A stretch of 64,000 nt of DNA from CAIQPS01 sp963721365 (GTDB lineage: Bacteria > Actinomycetota > Thermoleophilia > RBG-16-64-13): NCBI GenBank assembly GCA_963721365.1, contig CAVRJE010000015.1, positions 1 to 64,000 of the forward strand, in the 5' to 3' direction. Positions 56,526-64,000 of the stretch are shown piece by piece; position 1 is the first letter of the stretch; every line of letters starts with the position of its first letter. Below the pieces are notes generated by a model. That model was not told the DNA's origin. It saw only the letters and a program-made list of their open reading frames with translations, and did not search any database. The position numbers and the translations under genes are program-made.

Positions 56526-56797
56526 CTATCCCCCGCGCGATAGGGCGGCAGCAACCGGATCTCGTCCCCGTCGGCGAGGGGCGTCGCCAGCCCTCCGGCC
56601 TGGCGCACGTTCCGCCCGTTGAGGAACACGCCCACCCAGACGGTGCCGTCCTCGCGAAAGATGCGCGACTTGAACCGCGGCTCCCGGGAGACACAGTCCG
56701 CCAGCGCTTCGGCCACGTCCCGGCCTTCGCATTCCATGGTCGCGGGCCCCTCTTTGCCGGCGATGCCCGGTGGCAGCTTGATCGAGGCCTTGGCCAC
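56526..56797 (-). CDS. MoaD/ThiS-family sulfur carrier protein
   Basis: About 90 residues from GTG 56,797 with a strong GGAGGAG site. Beta-grasp pattern: VAKASIKLPPGIAGKEG, EGRDVAEALADCVSREP, VWVGVFLNGRNVRQAGG, LADGDEIRLLPP. The family ends in Gly-Gly; as read the frame continues LLPPYRAGDS into UbiX, but a one-base shift gives ...RGG and a TAG at 56,526, so a base error near 56,535 is likely. It would donate sulfur to the tungsto/molybdopterin of the AOR encoded just upstream. Confidence 0.75.
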
Positions 56798-56814
56798 GTC
56801 GACTCTCCTCCCGC

Positions 56815-57296
56815 TCAGGCGGGCGCCCCCGAGCTTCTCGAACTTGCTCTGCCGCAGCGACCGACCGCCAGCACGTGAGGGTTCTGGCAGAAGGCGACGC
56901 ACTGCGGCGTGCCGTCGCAAAGGTCGCACTTGAAGGCCACGGCCCGATCGGGATGCTCCCTGATGACATCGTAGGGGCAGGCATCGTAGCAGGTGCCGCA
57001 GTTGGTGCAGAGGTCTTCGTTCACCTTGAGCACGTACCCGGCCGCGGGCTCGAGCCCGGTCGCCGTCACCTCGATCGGGCAGGCGCTCGATGGCGCCTTC
57101 GGGGCAGGCCTCCTCGCACTTGGCGCAGGCCGTCTGCAGGCAGGTCTGGCCCTTGACCTCGGTGGTCGTGGGGTTGACCTCCACCGACAGCCGGGCCACC
57201 GAGGGCCGGTAGACGCCCTCGTGCCACGCCGAGCAGGCGAGTTCGCACATGTGGCAGCCGGTGCACTTCTTGTTGGCTGATCATGACGTGTGGCAT
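56815..57296 (-). CDS. 4Fe-4S ferredoxin-type electron-transfer subunit, frameshifted
   Basis: About 160 residues, ATG 57,296 with GAAAGGGA. A multi-cluster ferredoxin: CTGCHMCELACSAWHEG after a one-base break near 57,270, CLQTACAKCEEACPEGAIE, then a break near 57,080 and CTNCGTCYDACPYDVIRE, CDLCDGTPQCVAFCQNPHVLAV. Four Cys clusters as in the B subunits of AOR-like and DMSO-reductase-type enzymes. It takes the electrons from the AOR, whose gene ends 32 bp upstream. The C-terminal frame after VLAV is unclear; the stop at 56,815 is one option. Confidence 0.88.
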
Positions 57297-57327
57297 CGGT
57301 GTCCCTTTCTCAGCCCTGCAGCCGGCT

Positions 57328-59140
57328 CTAGAGGCGAACGTCGACGCCCACTTCGGCCAGTCTGGCCTCCGTCGGCACGCCGTTCTCGTCCCAGCCCCGC
57401 AGACGGTAGTACTCCTGTAGGACGTCCCAGAAGGCCTCTTCGCCGATGGTCTTGCCCGCCGACGGACCGTCGGCAAAGGCGTGCTCGGCCGCGTAGAGCT
57501 TCCTCGGGCATCGAGTCGGGCTCGACTCCCTCCCGCAGATTGAAGAGCCTGCCGAGGTTCCAGATGCGCTCGCCCATGAGCATGACCTCGTCCTCGGTGA
57601 ACTCCCGCCCCCACACATGCTTGAACATCTGGCAGAGCTGGCCCGGGTCGACCGCCCAGAAATCGCACCAGATGCCGCTGAACTTGATGGAGCTGAAGTT
57701 CTGCCCGATGAACCCGTTGGCCACGTTGCCTTTGATCACCTGCTCCGCCTTGCCCTCCAGGCTGTCGGCCGGTCGCGACCCCTCGAGCACCTCGTCGGCG
57801 ATCGGATAGGCGCGCATGTGGCAGCCGCCCCGGTCGGAGGTGGCGTAGGCGACGCTCATGCCGAAGGCGCCCCGTGGGTCGTAGCCGGGGAGCTCGAGGT
57901 TCTTGACCTCCATCCCCAACTCGGGGACCCCGTACTTGGCGGCCAGGGCGCGCGCTCCCAGAGCAAGCTCGGCGCCGGTCCCCTGCCGCTGGGCGATGAG
58001 GGCCGGCGCGGCGAGATATCCCTCCGCCTCGCCGAAGCGAAGGCCGAAGTCGGCGATGCCCTTCTCGGTGAGGTCCATCGCCAGGCCGACGACCGAGCCC
58101 GAGGAGATGGTGTCGAGCCCCCACTCGTCGCACTCGTGGTTGAAGCGCATCAAGGCCTCGATGTCGCCCACGCCGCAGTTCGCGCCGCAGAGGGCGATGG
58201 TCTCGAACTCCGGTCCTTCGCTCTTGACTCCCGCCGGCCTCGTGCACCTGCCGGCACCCCAGAGCGCACTGGTAGCAGGCCCGGTTGCCCACTTTGACCT
58301 TGAGCATCGCCTCGGAGTTGATGCCCGCCTACACCGTCGAAGGTCCCTTGCGACCAGTTGCGGGTGGGAAGGAGCTCCGGCGCCGTTCACCGGGTCGACG
58401 AGGATAGGAGTGCCCTCCTCGTTGGCCCACAGGTTGAAGTCGGTGAGGACGTGCTCCGGCGTGTATCCGCTGCATGTCGGCCAGGAAATGCGCGGGCGTC
58501 GCCCACCTTCACCGAGCCGGTGCCGCGAACGGCGACCGCCTTGAGGTTCTTGGAGCCGAAGAGGGCGCCGTGCCCGGCCCGTCCGGCCTTGTGGAACTGA
58601 TCGGTGCTGAGGCAGGCCCAGGGGATGAGGTTCTCACCCGCCGGTCCGATGGAGAGCACCTTGGCGTCCTTGTCGAGGTCCGGCGCGCAGCGCCGCCTCC
58701 ATCTCGGAGGTCTTGAGGCCCCAGTACTTCTCCTTGGCCGGGAAGGAACTCGCACCGCGCCGTCCTTGATCCAGAGGACGACCGGCTCGGCAGCCTTCCC
58801 CGTGATGATGATCAGGTCGTAGCCGGCGAACTTCATCTCCGGGGCGAAGGAGCCGCCCACGTAGCTGTCGTTGAGGATGCCGGTGGCCGGGCTCTTGGCC
58901 CCGACGACCAGACGGGAGCAGGTGCTGACGTTGGTGCCGGCGAACGGGCCGGTCACCAGGAACACCGGGTTGTCCGGCGACCAGGGGTCCACCCCGGGGG
59001 GCATGTATTCCCACATGTAGCGGAAGCAGCAGGCCCTTCCCGCCCATGTAGCGCTCGGCCCACTCCAGGTTCAGCGGCTCGACGGCCGAGGAGCCGGCGG
59101 TGAGATCGACGCGCAGTACGTTGCCCTTGTAGAAGTCCAA
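57328..59140 (-). CDS. Aldehyde:ferredoxin oxidoreductase (tungsten type), many frameshifts
   Basis: About 600 residues. Family landmarks in order: KGNVLRVDLTAGSSAVEPL, NPVFLVTGPFAGTNVSTCSRLVVGAKSPATG, NDSYVGGSFAPEMKFAGYDLIIITG, AGRAGHGALFGSKNLKAVAVRG, CYQCALGCRQVHE (Cys cluster), LCGANCGVGDIEALMRFNHECDEWGLDTISSG, YATSDRGGCHMRAYPI, WCDFWAVDPGQLCQMF. It oxidises aldehydes to acids with a tungstopterin and a 4Fe-4S cluster. Breaks at about 59,030, 58,740, 58,690, 58,475, 58,340, 58,225 and 57,505. TTG start at 59,140 with AAGGGGG. First gene of the operon. Confidence 0.9.
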
Positions 59141-59240
59141 GGCAACCCCCTTGCTCCGTCGGGCGATCGTTAGACTGGACACCATTGTAGTCAAGGCGGA
59201 GCGCAGGGGGCGGCAACGCGAGTGGGCGTATGATGCTGTC

Positions 59241-59907
59241 ATGAGCACGGCGCCCGATAGGAAAGCCCAGGCGAAGGAAGTCATCCGCCGTTTGCGCGGC
59301 GAGTATCGCGACGCCGGTATCGTGCTCGACTTCGGCAGCGACTGGGAGTTGCTCGTGGCCGTCATCCTGTCCGCGCAGTGCACCGATAAGATGGTCAACC
59401 AGGTGACGGCGGACCTTTTCAAGAAGTACCGCGGCGTCGAGGACTACGCGGCCGCCGATCCGGCGGAGTTCGAGATGGACATCCGCCCGACCGGCTTCTT
59501 CCGCAACAAGACCAAGCACATCATCGGCGCCGCCCAGAAGATACTGGCCGACTACGGCGGCGAGGTCCCGGCCAGCATGCAAGAACTGCTCACCCTTCCC
59601 GGAGTCGCCCGCAAGACGGCCAACATCGTCCTCGGCAATGCGCATCCCGAGCGCGTTCGCCACCGACCCCGACGCGGGGATCGCCGTGGACACCCACGTC
59701 AACCGGCTCAGCCAGAGGCTGGGGCTTGCCGCGTCGACAGACTCGGAGAAGATCGAGCGGGAGTTGATGGAGATCGTGCCTCGGGACGACTGGTTCCAGT
59801 TGACCTACCTGCTGATAGAGCACGGCCGGGCCGTCTGCACGGCCAAGCGGGCGCGCTGTGACGTCTGCCTCCTCAACGACATCTGCCCGTCGGCCTTCAA
59901 GGTCTGA
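59241..59907 (+). CDS. nth: Endonuclease III, one frameshift
   Basis: About 221 residues. Base-excision repair glycosylase/AP lyase. LRGEYRDAGIVLDFGSDWELLVAVILSAQCTDKMVN, helix-hairpin-helix LPGVARKTANIVLGNA with the catalytic Lys, catalytic Asp in AVDTHVNRLSQRLG, and the 4Fe-4S loop C-x6-C-x2-C-x5-C (CTAKRARCDVCLLNDIC). One extra G near 59,655 breaks the frame between NAHP and SAFATDPDAG. The ATG at 59,241 gives the family length. Divergent from the AOR operon. Confidence 0.93.
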
Positions 59908-59978
59908 CTGCCGCGCGAACGTGCGTAGCGTCTAGCCTCCCGGTTGACGCTGCCGCCGCCCACCTATACCATCTTCCG

Positions 59979-60004
59979 GCATTATCGCTGTGCATTACCG
60001 CTGC
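59979..60004. promoter_or_regulatory. 13-base tandem repeat before paaK, candidate operator
   Basis: GCATTATCGCTGT is followed directly by GCATTACCGCTGC (11 of 13 identical). A TTGACG (59,944) and TATACC (59,965), 15 bases apart, lie just upstream, so the repeat sits downstream of a possible promoter, about 30 bases before the paaK ATG. Found by eye. Confidence 0.3.
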
Positions 60005-60033
60005 ATAACTATGAGACCTAGGGGAACCAGCAG

Positions 60034-61392
60034 ATGATCTTCGACCGCGAACACGAGTGCATGGGACGGGCGGAACTCGAGAGGCTTCAGAGCGAACGCC
60101 TCGTCGCCCTGGCAAGACGCGTCTACGATCGGGTCCCCTTCTATAGGCGTCACTTCGACGAGGCGGGCATCGCTCCCGAGCAGGTCCGCGGACTCGCGGA
60201 CCTCGGCCGTCTGCCGTTCACCCGCAAGTACAACCTGCGCGATGAGTACCCGTTCGGCCTCTTCGCCACCCCGATGAAAGACGTCGTGCGCATCCACGCC
60301 TCCTCGGGCACCACCGGCAAGCCGACCACCGTCGGCTACACCCGCAACGACATCGCCATGTGGGCCAACGTCTGCGCCCGCGCCCTGGCCGGGGCGGGCA
60401 CCACGCAGGACGACGTGGTCCAGGTGGCGTATGGCTACGGCTTGTTCACCGGCGGCCTCGGCGCCCACTACGGCGCCGAGCTCATCGGCGCTTCGGTCAT
60501 CCCCATCTCGGGCAGCAACACCCAGCGCCAGCTCATGCTCATGCAGGACTTCGGCACCACCGTCATCTGCTGCACCCCCAGCTTCATGCTCTACCTCTAC
60601 GATGTGGCCCAACAACTCGATCTGGACGTCAAGAAGTTCCCCTTGAAGGTGGGGGTCTTCGGCGCGGAGCCCTGGTCGGAGGCCATGCGCCGTGACATCG
60701 AGCGGAAGTGGGACATCAAGGCCTGCGACATCTACGGCTTGAGCGAGATCATCGGCCCGGGCGTGTCGTGCGAGTGCGTGGAGGCCCAGTCCGGGCTGCA
60801 CCTGAACGACGACCACTTCCTGCCCGAGATCATCGATCCGGAGACCGGGGAGATCCTTGCCGAAGGGCGAGATGGGCGAACTGGTGGTCACCACCCTCAC
60901 CAAGGAAGCCTTCCCGCTCATCCGCTACCGGACGGGCGACATCACCCGCCTCATGACCGAGCCGTGCATCTGCGGACGCACCAACACCCGCATGGACCGC
61001 GTCTCCGGCCGGACCGACGACATGCTCATCATCCGCGGCGTGAACGTCTTCCCCAGCCAGGTGGAGTCGGTGCTGCTCATGTCCCCGCAGGTGGAGCCGC
61101 ACTACCGCTTGATCGTCACGCGCAAGGGCGCCATGGACAATATGGAGGTCCAGGTGGAGATCAAGCAGGATCTCTACCACGAGGTCTCCGAGGCCATCCT
61201 CTCCATGGACGACGTGACCACCATCTCCGAGCATGAAGCCCTGGTGGCGTTGAAGTCGAACATCCAGAAGAACGTCAAGGACATCATCGGCATCAACGTG
61301 GGCGTCACCTTCAAGGAGCCGGGCTCTATCGAACGGCCGAAGGCAAGGCCCAGCGGGTCGTCGACAAGCGCAAGGAGCAAGAAGGCTCCTGA
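60034..61392 (+). CDS. paaK: Phenylacetate-CoA ligase, two frameshifts
   Basis: About 450 residues. Adenylate-forming ligase: RVPFYRRHFDEAGI, the P-loop IHASSGTTGKPTTVGYT, YGYGLFTGGLGAHYGAELIGASVIPISG, DIYGLSEIIGPGVSCEC, PLIRYRTGDITRL, and GRTDDMLIIRGVNVFPSQVE at the C-terminal hinge. It makes phenylacetyl-CoA from phenylacetate, ATP and CoA; related acids are possible. One extra G near 60,866 and a shift near 61,345 break the frame; with both corrected the protein ends VVDKRKEQEGS at 61,392. Confidence 0.93.
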
Positions 61393-61414
61393 GTTCAGAT
61401 GGGGGGGCAGAGCC

Positions 61415-62402
61415 GTGGACGGCGAGAGGGACGACCGCAGAGATGGGCAGGCGGACCCAGGCGCGGTGGAGCGAGCCCGAGAGGTGGGCAACCCCTTCCC
61501 GTCGGCGCACGAGGACCGGCTGCGCACCCGCCTCGACCCCGAGACGCCGCAGACCCTCTCCCCGGCTTACCGGCTGAGCTACGAGGACCCCGAGTTCCTC
61601 ATGCGCGACGAGCTGCGCGGCACGCGGCTCCAGCTCGAGTTCCTCAAGCCCGACATCCTCATGCGCGACCGGGGCATCGTGGCGACGGTCGTTGTGTTCG
61701 GGAGCGCCCGCATCCCGGCCCCTGAAGACGCCGCCGCCCGGCTGGAAGAGGCCGAGCGGGCGGCCGCCGAGAACCCGGACGACCCCGACGCCGCCTTGCG
61801 GCTGCAGACGATGCGGAGCCTGGTGAAGAAGACGCCGCTACTACGACGAAGCCCGGCGCCTTGCCCAGATGATCTGCACCGCGGAGGGAGGTCGGGCACC
61901 AGGCGACGCATGCATTCTGCAGCACCACGCGGGGAGCGTGGTGGTCGTCACCGGCGGCGGGCCGGGCGTCATGGAGGCCGCCAACCGCGGGGCTCACGAC
62001 ATCGGCGCCGACAACATCGGCCTCAACATCGTGCTGCCGTTCGAGCAGGCGCCCAACGAGTACATCACCCCGCATCTTTGCTTCAACTTCCACTACTTCG
62101 CCATACGCAAGATGCACTTGCTACTGCGGGCGATCGCTCTCGTGGTGTTCCCCGGCGGCTACGGCACCCTGGATGAGCTGTTCGAGGTCCTGACCCTCAT
62201 CCAGACCCGCAAGATCAAGCCCATGCCCGTGCTGCTCTTCTCCCGGGAGTACTGGGAGCGGATCATCGACTTCCGGGCCATGGTGGAGGAGGGCGTCATC
62301 GCGCCCGCCGACATCGAGATCTTCTCCTACGTCGAGACCGCCGAGGAGGCCTGGCAGACACTGAAGCCGGTCATGAAGGCTGCCACCACGGCGGCCGGGT
62401 AG
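61415..62402 (+). CDS. LOG-family protein (cytokinin riboside monophosphate phosphoribohydrolase-like), frameshifted
   Basis: About 325 residues from GTG 61,415. The LOG/'lysine decarboxylase-like' Rossmann fold: VVVFGSARIPAPEDAAAR, VVVVTGGGPGVMEAANRGA (GGGxGxM...), LVVFPGGYGTLDELFEVLTLIQTRK (PGGxGTxxE). A ~70-residue N-terminal extension (HEDRLRTRLDPETPQTLSPAY, EFLMRDELRGTRLQLEFLKPD) is typical of the long bacterial group. A break near 61,838 lies in the helix after LVKKTP. LOG enzymes split nucleotide 5'-monophosphates at the N-glycosidic bond. Directly after paaK, 22 bp away. Confidence 0.88.
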
Positions 62403-62580
62403 CGCCCGGCGGGGTGGCGCCGCGGTGGTCGCCGGCGAAGCCCGGAGGGCCCGCGGCGGCGGGGCAGGTGGGGGCCGACGAGGTGCCTTATGCTATGCTG
62501 GAGTGTAGCGAAATGAACACGCCCGCAGATTCCCGCAGTCCTCGCATCCCGTCCGCGCCCGGCCCCCGGGTGAGCCTCCG
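62403..62580. other. Intergenic region with possible promoter
   Basis: No gene. A TTATGCTATGCTGGAG stretch (62,488-62,503) could hold a -10 box for the following gene. The rest is GC-rich without clear structure. Confidence 0.3.
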
Positions 62581-64000
62581 ATGAGCACCACCGGCTTCGA
62601 GATCATCGGCGTCTTCCTCCTCCTCGTGGTGAACGCGTTCTTCGTCGTGGCCGAGTTCGCCATCGTCAAGGTGCGCGAAACGCGCATAGCGGAGCTGGCC
62701 GCCGAGGGCAGCCGCAGCGCCCGGGTGGCCGACCACATCGTCAGTCACCTGACGGCGTACCTCTCGGCCACCCAGCTCGGCGTCACCGCCGCCAGCCTGG
62801 GACTCGGCTGGCTGGGCGCCGTGGCCTTCTCCGACCTGCTCGACGTCGCCCTCGAATCCGACTCTGGCCGCGATCCTCGCCTTCGTCATCATCACCTTCA
62901 TCACCATCATCTTCGGGGAACTGGTGCCCAAGTCGCTCGCCATCCGCAAGGCCGAGCAATCGACGCTGGCCATCGCTATCCCGCTTCGCTGGTTCTACGT
63001 GATCACCCGGCCGGTCACCTGGCTCCTCTATATCAGCACGGTCGGCGTCCTCAAGTTGTTCCGCATCGAACCGGCGTCCGAGAGCGACCTGGCCCACTCG
63101 GAGGAGGAGCTGCGCATGATCCTCGAGGCCAGCCAGGAAGTGGGCCACATCGACGAGGTGGAGCAGATCCTCATGCGCCGCGCGCTCACCTTCGGCGACC
63201 GGACGGTCAGCGACATCATGGTGCCCCGCACCGAGACCGCGTTCCTGCCCACGTCGAGCACGGTGAACGAAGCCATCGCCGAGGTCGAGGAGACCAACCA
63301 CACCCGGTACCCGGTCTTCGAGGAAGACGTCGACAACGTGGTCGGCTACGTGCACGTGAAGGACCTGTACCGGGCGCCGCGCGACCAGCACGCTGCGCCG
63401 CCTGCTGCGGCCCATCGGCTTCATCGCCGAGACGGCCAACATCGAGGTGGCGCTGCATCGCTTCCAGAGCACGCGGACGCCGCTCGCCATCGTGGTGGAC
63501 GAGCACGGCGGCACCGCCGGCATCGTGACCATCCAGGACGTGGTGGAGGAGCTCATCGGCGAGGTGCAGGACGAGTTCGATCTCGAGGCTCCGCCGATCG
63601 AGCAACAGGGCGACGGCAGCTTACTCGGTCGACGGCAGCGCCCGCGTCGACTACCTGGAGGAAGCTCTGGGCATGGAACTCCCGGAAGAAGGCTTCCCCA
63701 CGCTCGGCGGCCGGGTGTTCGAGCAACTGCAGCGCCGCCCGCATGTAGGCGACGAGGTGCGGATGGGCGACTTCCTTGCCCAGGTGACCGAGGTGGACGG
63801 CATGCGCATCGGCCGGGTGCTGCTCACGAGGCTTCAGACCGACCAAGCGGACCAGAACGGCCCGGAAGAAGCGGAGGCCACCGAGCGCGTCGAACAACGA
63901 CCGGGATCGATGATGGAGCCGATCGACATACAGATACCCGTCGATTCCGACGCTCTCAGGGCCAACATCTCCAAGACCGCGCAGCAGGTGGTCATCCCCG
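62581..64000 (+). CDS. CNNM/CorC-type (hemolysin-family) membrane protein with CBS domains, partial, frameshifted
   Basis: Over 470 residues, running off the window end. A DUF21/CNNM membrane domain: IGVFLLLVVNAFFVVAEFAIVKVRETRIAELAAEG, TAYLSATQLGVTAASLGLGWLG; after a break near 62,870, LAAILAFVIITFITIIFGELVPKSLAIRKAE. Then two CBS domains with VSDIMVPRTETAFLPT and HTRYPVFEEDVDNVVGYVHVKDLY and, past a break near 63,385, FIAETANIEVALHRFQSTRTPLAIVVDEHGGTAGIVTIQDVVEELIGE. A CorC-type C-domain follows a one-base insertion near 63,621 (YSVDGSARVDYLEEALGMELP; FPTLGGRVFEQL). Such proteins are Mg2+/Co2+ exporters or regulators. No stop before 64,000. Confidence 0.9.

Noticed and set aside
62870..62925. 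His-rich stretch (RHHHLHHHH) in a forward reading frame
   Set aside because: It is the wrong frame of the CNNM-type membrane gene; the correct frame reads a hydrophobic helix.

Overview
The window is GC-rich and encodes typical bacterial genes. Lipoprotein-type exported proteins with Thr/Ser-rich linkers, DUF4126, a VanW-type wall protein, an OtsAB/TreT trehalose locus and Liv transporters suggest a high-GC, probably actinobacterial genome. A tungsten-type aldehyde:ferredoxin oxidoreductase, a PaaK ligase, nickel uptake with NikR, and FmdE suggest an anaerobic or facultative life. This placement is inference. The first ~2.4 kb is visibly less GC-rich than the rest and starts in a broken cyclase gene.

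Layout. 1-5.9 kb: cyclase remnant, metallo-hydrolase, a membrane protein of unknown function, and a large cyclase/AAA/TPR signalling protein. 6.4-15.0 kb: a catabolic locus with an SDR dehydrogenase, two beta-keto acid cleavage enzymes (BKACE), a branched-chain-type ABC transporter whose LivM, LivG and LivF parts form one chain, and a TetR regulator; a TetR remnant joined to IS21-like terminal repeats follows. 15.7-18.3 kb: tRNA-Arg(CCT), a FitAB/VapBC toxin-antitoxin pair, a nitroreductase and small genes. 18.5-22.9 kb: trehalose genes otsB, DUF5752, treT-like, otsA. 22.9-26.6 kb: an Rrf2 regulator and a nickel ECF transporter with nikR. 26.8-30.2 kb: an HtrA protease divergent from a two-component system. 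30.3-32.8 kb: birA, bioY, uppP. 32.9-37.2 kb: VanW-type protein, sigma factor, FmdE, amidohydrolase.

37.2-49.5 kb is the most unusual part. A minus-strand run of zinc-ribbon, DUF2207 and SPFH membrane-associated proteins (similar in domain content to Bacillus ydjGHI) is followed by a Vms1/baeRF-type protein, a HerA-like ATPase and an MscL channel with a zinc-ribbon tail. 49.6-53.6 kb encodes RlmKL and PolX. 53.9-59.1 kb is a tight minus-strand operon: AOR, ferredoxin, MoaD-like protein, UbiX, PNPOx-like protein, a tiny membrane protein and an M24 peptidase. 59.2-64.0 kb holds nth, paaK, a LOG-family gene and a CBS/CNNM-type membrane protein that runs off the end.

Quality warning. Many conserved genes are broken by single-base insertions or deletions (dozens, densest around 36-51 kb and 57-59 kb), while others are intact. 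The reading frames resume in homologous sequence each time, so most breaks look like sequencing or assembly errors. Gene boundaries are given across the breaks and the breaks are stated in each entry.
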